Below the pieces are notes generated by a model, which did no database searches, was not told where the DNA came from, and saw only the letters and a program-made list of their open reading frames with translations. Positions 1-8,259 of a stretch of DNA of 64,000 bases are shown one piece after another (position 1 is the stretch's first letter; every line of letters starts with the position of its first letter). The position numbers and the translations under genes are program-made. This DNA comes from an uncultured Bacteroidales bacterium. GTDB taxonomy: Bacteria; Bacteroidota; Bacteroidia; Bacteroidales; Paludibacteraceae. The stretch spans positions 1 through 64,000 of the forward strand of contig ONWR01000003.1 of the NCBI GenBank assembly GCA_900321605.1, in the 5' to 3' direction.

Positions 1-366
1 GCGCTTCGCTTGGAGCAAGGAGTAAAGACCGCTTCGCTAAAGGACAATAGACTAATTTGTTCCGACTCTGACTACCAAACTGCCGAACTCATCGGCAACA
101 AGCTTATCCTGCATATGGCTGCCGCCTATCGAATGATCAAAGGTGCTGAGCAACCCTCTGTCCCCAAGATTCAACCACTCGACCAACGCGCTATGCTCCT
201 CTCTCTCCTTCCTCCCGAGTTTGAGACGAAGACGCTATTGGACGAAGCGAAGTCTCAAGGAATTTCACGTCGGACGGTAATCTATTGGAATGATGAATGG
301 CAGCAGACAGGTGCTGTTCAAAAGATCCGGCACGGAGTGTATAGGAAGAGCCTCGCTTCCGCATAG
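1..366 (+). CDS. C-terminal part of a DUF3987/VirE-type primase-helicase-like protein (5' truncated by window edge)
   Basis: The frame is open from the first base and ends at TAG 364-366, so the start lies outside the window. The visible 121 residues end in a winged-helix-like segment (SRRTVIYWNDEW, then VQKIRHGVYRK). This resembles the tail of the DUF3987 proteins that Bacteroidales carry next to a small DNA-binding protein. That family assignment is from memory of the family's ending and is tentative. The first 45 bases hold two GCTTCGC-containing palindromic units like those found in the uvrD linker and at 55 kb, so the repeat system may have entered this gene too. The stop is followed by about 190 non-coding bases with a large inverted repeat. 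Confidence 0.5.
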   Translation, partial: ALRLEQGVKTASLKDNRLICSDSDYQTAELIGNKLILHMAAAYRMIKGAEQPSVPKIQPLDQRAMLLSLLPPEFETKTLLDEAKSQGISRRTVIYWNDEWQQTGAVQKIRHGVYRKSLASA

Positions 367-472
367 GACATACCCCCGTGAATATATAACGAATGACTAA
401 GAATATATAAGAATCACTAACGATTTATCAGCCAAACATGGCTGATGAATAAAAAAAATGACATTGCACTAT

Positions 473-525
473 TTGCACTATTTGCACTTTGAGAAGCGAA
501 AGTGCAGAAAGTGCAAATAGTGCAA
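473..525. repeat. 18-bp perfect inverted repeat
   Basis: The left arm (473-490, TTGCACTATTTGCACTTT) and right arm (508-525) are exact reverse complements separated by 17 bases. The left side is built from TTTGCAC direct repeats. The 60 bases before it (about 385-430, GAATATATAA-like units) resemble 47,390-47,430, which also precedes an inverted repeat. The RNA would form a strong stem-loop just before the gene at 561. It has no T-run, so it is not a classical terminator. Confidence 0.75.
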
Positions 526-560
526 GATCAAAAAATTATTAAAAGAAAGGAAAAAAAATT

Positions 561-953
561 ATGGCACACTATGTACCTACAGACGGTTTTGAGAATTTCA
601 CCGGCGCATTGAGCAAAAAGAAAATTCAAGGCGTTCATCACATGACTGTTACCCGCCGCAAAAAGGTTAAGGATCCGTTGACGGGCGAGGTGGTCGGTTT
701 TGGACCCAAGGAGATCTTCTCGCAGAATCATCGTGACTATAAAGAGAACCCGTTGACGCAGGGCGAGACCAAGCAACGTGGTAAATGGTCGCAAGCCTGC
801 CGTGAAGCACCTCTTATCTGCCGTGACAAGAACCACCCTCGTTTTATGGAGATGTACGAACGTTGGCGCGCTCAACTGAGTTCCAACGAGCCTTGCAAGC
901 AGTTCCCGAACTTCGTGAGAGCGGTGTTAGCAAGCGAAAAGAGTCCGAATTAA
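561..953 (+). CDS. Hypothetical protein, 130 aa
   Basis: I do not recognise the family. The product is basic and hydrophilic, has no signal peptide or membrane segment, and starts MAHYVPTDGFENFTGAL. A central SQNHRDYKENPLTQGE segment is followed by Arg/Lys-rich helices. The ATG at 561 follows an A-rich leader typical of Bacteroidetes, and an opposite-strand ORF here is only its shadow. A good hairpin terminator overlaps the stop codon, supporting a real, independently ended transcript. Its place behind a DUF3987-like gene recalls the Bacteroidales arrangement of such a gene with a small nucleic-acid-binding protein, but no such domain can be shown here. Confidence 0.65.
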   Translation: MAHYVPTDGFENFTGALSKKKIQGVHHMTVTRRKKVKDPLTGEVVGFGPKEIFSQNHRDYKENPLTQGETKQRGKWSQACREAPLICRDKNHPRFMEMYERWRAQLSSNEPCKQFPNFVRAVLASEKSPN

Positions 954-965
954 CGGGCTCTTTTT
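940..965 (+). terminator. Rho-independent terminator
   Basis: AGAGTCCG (940-947) pairs with CGGGCTCT (954-961), with one G-T wobble, across a 6-base loop, followed by a T-run at 961-965. The stop codon of the preceding gene (951-953) lies in the loop. Confidence 0.8.
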
Positions 966-972
966 CTATTTT

Positions 973-1000
973 GACCATCGACTATCGACTAACGACCATC
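973..1000. repeat. Heptamer island, consensus GACYAWC, 4 units
   Basis: Four tandem 7-bp units run into the stop codon of the minus-strand gene (999-1001). A 31-base stretch ending at 1000 is identical to one at 11,340-11,370, 10 kb away, and related units occur at 47,665-47,692. Confidence 0.9.
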
Positions 1001-3347
1001 ATTCTTCCGTCCACCGTGATACTTTATACTCCGAAGGGGTGAGGGTTGTGGAGGCTTTGAAGCAGGTGGCGAAATAATGAGGATTACTGAAACCGCAAGC
1101 ATAAGCGACCTCTTTGACGGAGAGATCGGTCTGCGTCAGCAGCGAACAAGCATGTTTGATACGCGCGGCTTGCAGGAAATCCTTGGGCGAGAGGTTGAAT
1201 AGTTCGTGCATCTTTCGGGTCAGCGACGAACGGCTCATACCCATGGTGGTCATCAAATCATCCACACTGATATCCATATTACCCATATTCTTTTCCATAA
1301 AGGCAGTCAGGGTCTGGATGAACTGCTCATTCTTATTCAGATAGCCGGCAACCATCACTTCCGGCAACGGAGCTTGCGGTATATCTTGTCTATTTTGCAA
1401 GGCAGACAAACGCTCCTGAACGTCCAGATAAGCCTCCAAGGCTTCTTTACGTTTCTTCCTAAGGGCACGCATATGCAGCAGGGAAATGATGATGGTGAGC
1501 AGCGCTGCAAAAGCTCCGACAAGCACTATTGTCCGACCGAAAGTGCTTTCCATGAAGGTCGGTTCGACGATAATAACAAGCCGTCGTACGTTGTTTTGCC
1601 ATTGTTGGTAGGCGTTGGTGGAGCAGATATCCAAGATATATTCTCCCGGGTGCAGGTCAGGTAGTTGTATTTCTGCCACCGACGAAGCGGCACTCCAAGA
1701 AGCCTCCTTCGAATCTTTTTTATCGAACCGATAGCGGTATAAGACAGCACCGCAGTTTCTGAAATCCAATGCCGAGAACCATACGCCAAGACTGCGTTCC
1801 TTAGGCGAAAGGACGATCCTGCTCACTGTGTCCACACCGTACTCCATGGGTCCGTTGCTGCGTTGGAGCGCGCTGATGGCGATCCGAACAGGTTTGGTCT
1901 CTGGTTGCAGATCCGAACGGTTCAATAGCATCAACCCGTCATGCGGAGCTACCAGAAGTCGTGCGTTACCGAGATCCAAGGGCGGTACTTCGCCTAAAAT
2001 AAGGTGTTCATTGCCCGTATAATTGAAAAAGGCGCTTTCGAAATTGACAATCCGGTTCGTATACGTATGGAGCAGACTTAAGGCATTATTGCCTTGCAGC
2101 AGTAGTGTACTGTCGTTCCACGGCATGATCTCATAGACGATGTCGCTTGCCAAACCGTCCTTGGTAGTCAAGTGTTCAAAGCTCCATTTGCCGGCTTGAA
2201 TATCGCTCAGCCGAATGCTGTTTAATCCTCCACCTTCCGTGCCGATAAATAGCTTCCCGTGATGCTCCGAAAGACACATAACGGCATCGCTACTGAGCGA
2301 ATGACTATTCCCTGTTTCGCGTTGGTGCAAGGCAATAAGTCCGTCTCTCAATTCGAGCAAACCGGTAGTGGTGGCAGCGAACAAGGAGCCATCCGTACTT
2401 TTTAGCAAACGCCGAATATACATCCCTTCGGTGCCGGGTACTTGCTCAAATTCTGAATTCTGAAATCTGAAATCTGAATTCTCCCTCACCCATAATCCAA
2501 ACCCATACGTAGCGACCCATAGTCCCTGCTCGTCCGGGAGGATGTCATACGCGTTGCGCACGTTCGAATACGTTTGCTTCCGTTTGCCGTCTATCTCAAT
2601 GAGTGCACCGGGTTTGGTACCTAACCAAACATGGCCGTCTTCGGTCTCGCGGATACAATAGACAGGCGCACCGAAATCTTCCGTCCGGATTATATGCAAC
2701 GTGCTGTCATAGACTGTCACTTGGTTCGTATATCGTCGGGCTGTCCAAATCTCACCGTTCGAGCGTTGGGCTATATACCGCACTTCATCCTTTCCTATCC
2801 GTTTTCCGTGCGGTATAACAGGCGTAGCGATATACAGACCATGCTCATCTATCAACCACACGTTCTCCGCCGGATCGACATACTTATAGCGGATGTTTTT
2901 CAGTCGGGTAAGACCGGTTTGGAAAGTGAGATCCTTACGCCTATAATTGGGGTCATGGTTCGCACGAAGCCGTTCTTGCACCTCCGCTCGCTGTGCAGCC
3001 GAGAGCGTATCAAACGCACACGTACGCGTATTAAATAGGAATATACTGTCTTCTACCAGACAATAGAGGTTGTTGTCTTTGGTCAGTTTGATATGTCGAA
3101 ACTTATCCGATGGAGTAGAGATATTATCCCCGGGTCGGGTTTTGAACACCACAAAACGAGTCCCGTCGAAACGGTTCAGACCGTTCCAAGTAGCTACCCA
3201 AACCATGCCCGTGGAGTCTTGTACCACATGCGACGTGAGCCAATGACTCAATCCATTCCTATCATCAAAAAAACGCAAACGGTACTCCGTAGCGGAAAGT
3301 GAAAGATGCAAAGTGAAAAGTGAAAGGATAATAACTAAGCGTCTCAT
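999..3347 (-). CDS. Two-component-propeller sensor fused to AraC-type DNA-binding domain
   Basis: A 782-aa membrane regulator. It has a signal peptide (residues 1-18), beta-propeller repeats of the Reg_prop type (for example MVWVATWNGLNRFDG near residue 50), a Y_Y_Y-like domain (about 535-600), one membrane helix (about 605-630), a short cytoplasmic linker and a C-terminal AraC helix-turn-helix (about 675-775, ending near YACGFSNPHYFATCFK). Unlike classical hybrid two-component systems it has no histidine-kinase or receiver domain, so the signal would pass directly from periplasm to DNA. The ATG at 3347 is chosen because the upstream TTG at 3371 lies inside the -7 box. It is divergent from the pectin esterase gene, so pectin fragments are a plausible signal (inference). 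Heptamer islands at 2449-2483 and 3300-3327 are translated within it. Confidence 0.88.
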   Translation of the reverse strand: MRRLVIILSLFTLHLSLSATEYRLRFFDDRNGLSHWLTSHVVQDSTGMVWVATWNGLNRFDGTRFVVFKTRPGDNISTPSDKFRHIKLTKDNNLYCLVEDSIFLFNTRTCAFDTLSAAQRAEVQERLRANHDPNYRRKDLTFQTGLTRLKNIRYKYVDPAENVWLIDEHGLYIATPVIPHGKRIGKDEVRYIAQRSNGEIWTARRYTNQVTVYDSTLHIIRTEDFGAPVYCIRETEDGHVWLGTKPGALIEIDGKRKQTYSNVRNAYDILPDEQGLWVATYGFGLWVRENSDFRFQNSEFEQVPGTEGMYIRRLLKSTDGSLFAATTTGLLELRDGLIALHQRETGNSHSLSSDAVMCLSEHHGKLFIGTEGGGLNSIRLSDIQAGKWSFEHLTTKDGLASDIVYEIMPWNDSTLLLQGNNALSLLHTYTNRIVNFESAFFNYTGNEHLILGEVPPLDLGNARLLVAPHDGLMLLNRSDLQPETKPVRIAISALQRSNGPMEYGVDTVSRIVLSPKERSLGVWFSALDFRNCGAVLYRYRFDKKDSKEASWSAASSVAEIQLPDLHPGEYILDICSTNAYQQWQNNVRRLVIIVEPTFMESTFGRTIVLVGAFAALLTIIISLLHMRALRKKRKEALEAYLDVQERLSALQNRQDIPQAPLPEVMVAGYLNKNEQFIQTLTAFMEKNMGNMDISVDDLMTTMGMSRSSLTRKMHELFNLSPKDFLQAARIKHACSLLTQTDLSVKEVAYACGFSNPHYFATCFKASTTLTPSEYKVSRWTEE
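2449..2483. repeat. Heptamer island inside sensor gene, AAWTCTG, 5 units
   Basis: Five 7-bp units are read in frame on the minus strand as the segment NSDFRFQNSEFE between propeller blades. The same unit family occurs in ribD at 32,801-32,835. Confidence 0.9.
3300..3327. repeat. Heptamer island in signal-peptide codons, TGAAARG, 4 units
   Basis: Four 7-bp units encode part of the hydrophobic signal sequence (LSLFTLHLSLS) of the minus-strand sensor. A related island (GRTGAAA) lies at 19,297-19,325. Confidence 0.8.
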
Positions 3348-3368
3348 GGTTCTTTTCAATTGAGGGTG

Positions 3369-3400
3369 CAAAGGTACTAAAAAAATCCGAATGCGCCAAT
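3369..3400 (-). promoter_or_regulatory. Promoter of the sensor gene
   Basis: A TACCTTTG -7 box (complement of 3369-3376) lies about 20 bases upstream of the ATG at 3347. The -33 region (about 3396-3400) is a weak match. Confidence 0.7.
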
Positions 3401-3462
3401 ATTTTTGTGTAAAAATTGATTGATTTGTGTGTTTTTTGTTATTTTATACGTCTTTGGTGAGT

Positions 3463-3499
3463 TTTTGTACGCCCCTATGCGCGAATTATTGTACTTTTG
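3463..3499 (+). promoter_or_regulatory. Promoter of the pectin esterase gene
   Basis: TACTTTTG at 3492-3499 is the -7 box, with a TTTTTG stretch about 23 bases upstream. The region between 3377 and 3491 separates it from the divergent sensor promoter and is where a shared operator would be expected. Confidence 0.7.
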
Positions 3500-3549
3500 C
3501 CGCCGTATTTGAAAACTTTCAGTTTAACAATTTAATAATTTTATTCACC

Positions 3550-6500
3550 ATGAAAAAAATCTTATCGATTTTCGTAGCCATGATGCTTTGCCTGCCGATG
3601 ATGCAGGGAGCCATCAAAGTACACACCATCGGCGATTCAACGATGGCGGAGTATGATGAGAGTACGACGGATAAACGAGGTTGGGGTATGTACCTCGGTT
3701 CGTTCTTCGATCCGGCTTTCGTCACAGTTAATAACCGTGGTAAGTCGGGAGCCGACACCCGTGGCTTCTACACCGGAGCTGCTTATTGGCCTTCCGTAAA
3801 GAGCCAGATGAGCGCCGGAGACTACCTCATCATCCAGTTTGCTCACAACGACGAGGGTACCGTGACCTATGGTATGGACAACTTGGAGTACGCTGATTAT
3901 TGTGCAGCCAACGGTCTCCCTGCTCCTTCCGATGCACGCGGTACGAACCCGCAGACCACCTATCGTGAGATGTTGGGTCATTTCATCGATGAGGCACGTG
4001 CTATGGGTGTTACGCCGATCTTGGTAGGTCCTATCTGCCGTGCGTATTTCAACGGTAATGACATCCGCCGTAATGGTCAGCACGACCTCGGTGACAAGTT
4101 CTCCAAGATCGAGAACGGTGTTCTCTACGAGAACCAGAGCCTGCCTGCCGGTGACTCCACGATGAGTTATGTACACGCTATGCGTGAGGTAGGAAAAGCG
4201 AAGAACGTACCGTTCATCAACCTCACCGAGGCTACTCGCCAACTCTATCTCTCTTACGGCGAGACCCAATGTATGAGTCTGCTGTTCTGTGAAGGTGATA
4301 AGACTCACACCAACGCTATGGGAGGTAATCTCGTAGCCCGTACCGCAGCGCAGATGCTCAAGAACGCAGGTATCCTTGCAGAGCATATCAATATCCCGAC
4401 GGACATCTCTGCTAACCCCTCTTCTATCGCCATCGGCGAGACCTATTGCGGTGTACCGCAGAACAAAGAGTTCCTGCTCACCGGTTATGGTCTTGAGCCC
4501 GCAGCCGGAAATGTGACCATTACTGCAACGGCTAACCTCCAAGTGTCGATCGATAAGACCAACTACGCTTCTACCGCCCAGGCTTCGTATGAAGGCGGTT
4601 CGATGTTCCAGAAAGTGTTTGTACGTGCCAACTATACCGAAGGCGGTGAGCAGTTGGATACCGTCTATGTCACTTCGGGTGAGCATGTGATTGCTGTTCC
4701 TGTTTCCGCAACAGCTATCTCGCTCGTCGGCGGTGCTGCTATCAGTGCTACTTGGGCTTTGAGCAGCAAGACCGACATGACTGCTGTAGTCGAGGGACCG
4801 GTGGCAGCAGAGCTGAAGATGAAGAATATGATGGCAGCTGACACCAAATCCGAGTTCTCCGACGGCGAATCGAGCACCATAACGATGGTTCGTTTCCACA
4901 ACGCAGACGCTTCGGGCACTAAGACTGCGTGGCCCACAGATGAGATCGATGAGAACGCTAACCGTTACATGGATTTCGTCATCACTGCACCGACCAACAT
5001 GGAGCTGCAGATCTCCAGCATCTCTCTGGATATAGCAGCGCACAGTACTTCCGCTATGTGTTACCACATCAACACCGGTATCGGTAATAAGTTCACAGAC
5101 GTGAAGACCATCGCCGAGAAGACCAACATGACCAATAAGACTATCTACCCCTTGCAGTTAGCAACGACCATCAAGGTACCTGCAGCCAAGACGCTCCACG
5201 TACGCGTGCTGCCTTGGCATCAGAATGCAAGCGGAAGCGGCAAGTATATATGCGTCAAGAACGTCCTTATCGAAGGACAAGCCTTTGAGTCGGACACCAT
5301 CGGTGTACCCGATCCGGAGGAAGGCGAAGAGCCGGGAGACGACCCCGGTGACGATCCTGACCCGCAACCCGATCAGCCGGTAGCAGAAGGAAACACTACC
5401 TTCACTTGGGCTGTTTGCAATGAGGCTCAAGCGGCGGTTACTTCGACTCTTCCGGACTATATCAACGCTACAAGCATGGCTGCCGGAACAGGCCTGACCT
5501 TAGGTTCAAGAACCTTTGCAGCCAACTCTGGTGTGACGATGACTACCTTCATGCCTGCTACCTCCAATGCCGGTAATGTGGAATCCGTTATGGTGGAATA
5601 TGCCGTAGAGATGAAGAAAGGTGTTACTTTCACCCTCAAAGGCATCTCTTATGAGGCCATCAAACACGGAACAGACGGTGCTTCGTACAGCTGGAGCTAC
5701 GTAGTAGATGGCGTGGAATCGGACATCATGACCGTTAGCCAGGAAGAGTTGCTGCGCGATAATAATACTTCGGGCACTCCGGCGCTCAAACACAAACAAA
5801 CCTTCGAGAACGTAGCCGGACGCAAAGTGGCTATCCGTTTCTATGTTTCCGGATTTGGTAATACCAAGAACTTCGCCCTCTCTAACCTCCAACTCATCGG
5901 TGACATCACCGGCGAACCGGTCGTTCGGGCGTTCCAGAACTTCAAGATCGATTTCCGCCAGGATCCTTATACTGTCCTGCTGCCCGAAGGCGGCGAACTG
6001 CCGACCGGTGTGGAAGTCAGCGGTTTGACCTATAACGATGCGCAACACGGCGTGAAGAACGTGACCATCACGGTGCCGGTGGACGATGCAGTCAAGTTCA
6101 CCATCGGTTCCTGCCAGTTCGGCAAACATACCGTGACCGTAACCAAGAACGGTGAGCCCTATGCGACTATCGACAACAACAATGGTTGCGACTCCCAGAC
6201 CAGTTTCAATCATTTCGTAGAATGGACCTACAACGAAGAAGAAGCCGCTACGCTCGTCTTCACCATGACAGGCGGATTCATGCCGTTCTTCGCTGCCGAA
6301 GCTACGGAGTTCGTACCCGAGGTAGAGGTGCGTTATTACGACACGGATGGCAAGACCCTCATCGGTTCCGAGAAAGTACCGGGCAGCTCTGCTCTGGTAT
6401 ATAAATACGGTGCAACGGACGTGACCGTACCGGAAGGAATGACTTTCCGTGGTTGGTTCACCGACGCTTCGCTGACGGCAACGAAAGTGAAAGAGGGTAC

Positions 6501-8235
6501 ACCGCTTACCCAAAACACCAACCTCTATGCGCAGGTTCGTATCGTGGAGGTAGCCGAGACCGGACGTATCTACGAGTACGACATGCGTGTCGCATCCTTC
6601 GATCCCGAGGAGCATGAGTTGCTCGCCACCAATGGTGGCCGTTACAACGACGGACAGCACGGCTGGGTCTTCTCCAATGGAAACACGCTCTCGCTCGAAG
6701 TAGCCGGCAACGCGCTCATCGTAGTCGGCGTCTGCAAGTACTCCGCTACCAGCACCACCGAGATCAAAGATGCTGCCGGCAATACCGTCGGGCAGTTAGA
6801 CGTAGTGAAGAACGAGACCGCAGACGGTTCCGAGCAAGTGATCCGTTATACCGGAGAGGCTACTACCCTCACGTTCTATTTCACCGCAACGAACTACATC
6901 CATTATATTAAGGTTTATCACGTGTCATCCGTGCCCGTGAAGAACGAAGCAGGCTATTACATGATCCAAGCAGGTGATGCCGCAGCCTTCATCTTGGCGC
7001 TGGAGACCGCTGAGTCGGGCGATAAGATCTTCCTGCCCAACGGAACATACGACTTAGGCGAGAAAGTGCTGACGAAGATCGCCAAGGACAATATCGCCAT
7101 CATCGGTGAGTCCATGGACGGAACGATCATCCGGAACGCACCGGACTTCCGTAATGAAGGTATCGGTACCACCGCTACTATCTTGATTCCGAAGAATATC
7201 ACCAACACCTATCTGCAAGATCTGACCCTCCAGAACGCGCTCGATTACTATGCTGCGCTCGATGCAGGTCAAGGTGGTGCACGCGCCGTTGCTTTGCAGG
7301 ATCAGGGTACCAAGACCATCTGCAAGAACGTCAAACTGCTCTCCTATCAAGACACCTATTACAGCAACCTCCCGGGAGCTGTGAAGTACTTCGACGATTG
7401 CGAGATCCATGGTACAGTGGACTTCATCTGTGGTGATGGTAGTGTTTATTTCAAGAACAACCTCCTCTACGCAGAGAAACGCAACCGTAACGGCAGTGGT
7501 AGCGATGCCCTGACTGCTGCTAACAACCCCGCTACGGACAAAGGTTACGTCTTCGTGGATTGTACAATCCAGAGTGAGTGTCCTGTTGTGTCCCTTGGTC
7601 GTGCTTGGAATGGTCAACCCTCGGTTGCCTTCATCAACGCACTCGTGGACTACAGCGCAGGAGAGTTTGCTTTTGAGGGTAACGGCATCCAGCGTTGGAC
7701 CAAAGAGCTTATGAACGCAGGCGCATGGCCGCTCTTCGGAGAGTACAACATGCACTTGGCTGACGGTACCGTCCTCACGCCGGCAAGCAATGTGGTTCAG
7801 TTCGTTGACAAGAATGTGACGCCGAACGAGACTCGCGAGATAGAGACCGTTCTCACGGCAGAGCAAGCTGCGGCGTACACCATGGAATATACCCTCGGAT
7901 CATGGGCTGCTACGGCGGCAAATGATGCGGCACAGGTCGAACTGACTTGTACGGACGGTCAATGGGCTGAAACCGACGCTACCGTCTTCCTCGTGAACCG
8001 CAATGGAGTCCTGACGATGGAGAATACCCTGCCTGCTTTGGAAGAAGGTATGATCGTACGCGCTGCTAACGCACGTGGTGGCTTCGGCAAACCGGCTACG
8101 ATCATTGATACCGAAACCGGAGTAGAGAATGTACAAAGTGACGATGTACAATGTACAAAGATCATTGAAAACGGCGTGCTATACATCATTAAAGACGGTA
8201 AGAAATACAACGCCCAAGGAATCCGAATCCAATAA
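3550..8235 (+). CDS. Secreted bifunctional rhamnogalacturonan/pectin acetylesterase - pectin methylesterase
   Basis: A 1561-aa secreted enzyme. The ATG at 3550 gives a clean signal peptide; the longer upstream frame crosses the promoter. Residues 25-265 are an SGNH esterase (GDSTM with catalytic Ser about 30, a GKSG block, FAHND, and GDKTHT carrying the Asp/His). Residues about 455-575 form a beta domain shared with the acetylesterase at 25,661. An acidic linker (589-609) follows, then two copies of a module containing YNDxQHG with an InlB-type repeat between them (about 923-995). A pectinesterase beta-helix covers about 1130-1430, with QDTYY, DFICG and LGRAWNG as the active-site motifs. The last 30 residues are the shared C-terminal tail. 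One chain would remove both acetyl and methyl groups from pectin outside the cell. Confidence 0.93.
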   Translation: MKKILSIFVAMMLCLPMMQGAIKVHTIGDSTMAEYDESTTDKRGWGMYLGSFFDPAFVTVNNRGKSGADTRGFYTGAAYWPSVKSQMSAGDYLIIQFAHNDEGTVTYGMDNLEYADYCAANGLPAPSDARGTNPQTTYREMLGHFIDEARAMGVTPILVGPICRAYFNGNDIRRNGQHDLGDKFSKIENGVLYENQSLPAGDSTMSYVHAMREVGKAKNVPFINLTEATRQLYLSYGETQCMSLLFCEGDKTHTNAMGGNLVARTAAQMLKNAGILAEHINIPTDISANPSSIAIGETYCGVPQNKEFLLTGYGLEPAAGNVTITATANLQVSIDKTNYASTAQASYEGGSMFQKVFVRANYTEGGEQLDTVYVTSGEHVIAVPVSATAISLVGGAAISATWALSSKTDMTAVVEGPVAAELKMKNMMAADTKSEFSDGESSTITMVRFHNADASGTKTAWPTDEIDENANRYMDFVITAPTNMELQISSISLDIAAHSTSAMCYHINTGIGNKFTDVKTIAEKTNMTNKTIYPLQLATTIKVPAAKTLHVRVLPWHQNASGSGKYICVKNVLIEGQAFESDTIGVPDPEEGEEPGDDPGDDPDPQPDQPVAEGNTTFTWAVCNEAQAAVTSTLPDYINATSMAAGTGLTLGSRTFAANSGVTMTTFMPATSNAGNVESVMVEYAVEMKKGVTFTLKGISYEAIKHGTDGASYSWSYVVDGVESDIMTVSQEELLRDNNTSGTPALKHKQTFENVAGRKVAIRFYVSGFGNTKNFALSNLQLIGDITGEPVVRAFQNFKIDFRQDPYTVLLPEGGELPTGVEVSGLTYNDAQHGVKNVTITVPVDDAVKFTIGSCQFGKHTVTVTKNGEPYATIDNNNGCDSQTSFNHFVEWTYNEEEAATLVFTMTGGFMPFFAAEATEFVPEVEVRYYDTDGKTLIGSEKVPGSSALVYKYGATDVTVPEGMTFRGWFTDASLTATKVKEGTPLTQNTNLYAQVRIVEVAETGRIYEYDMRVASFDPEEHELLATNGGRYNDGQHGWVFSNGNTLSLEVAGNALIVVGVCKYSATSTTEIKDAAGNTVGQLDVVKNETADGSEQVIRYTGEATTLTFYFTATNYIHYIKVYHVSSVPVKNEAGYYMIQAGDAAAFILALETAESGDKIFLPNGTYDLGEKVLTKIAKDNIAIIGESMDGTIIRNAPDFRNEGIGTTATILIPKNITNTYLQDLTLQNALDYYAALDAGQGGARAVALQDQGTKTICKNVKLLSYQDTYYSNLPGAVKYFDDCEIHGTVDFICGDGSVYFKNNLLYAEKRNRNGSGSDALTAANNPATDKGYVFVDCTIQSECPVVSLGRAWNGQPSVAFINALVDYSAGEFAFEGNGIQRWTKELMNAGAWPLFGEYNMHLADGTVLTPASNVVQFVDKNVTPNETREIETVLTAEQAAAYTMEYTLGSWAATAANDAAQVELTCTDGQWAETDATVFLVNRNGVLTMENTLPALEEGMIVRAANARGGFGKPATIIDTETGVENVQSDDVQCTKIIENGVLYIIKDGKKYNAQGIRIQ

Positions 8236-8259
8236 ATTCACTTATCAAAAAACACAAAC

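Noticed and set aside
1-953. Prophage or integrative element at the left edge
   Set aside because: A DUF3987-like gene and a small unknown gene alone are common chromosomal features; no integrase, capsid or mobilisation gene is seen.
3427-3549. Longer start for the pectin esterase
   Set aside because: It would begin before the -7 box; ATG 3550 gives a proper signal peptide.
3637-5067. 476-aa frame opposite the pectin esterase
   Set aside because: Overlaps the SGNH esterase domain; composition is that of an antisense shadow.
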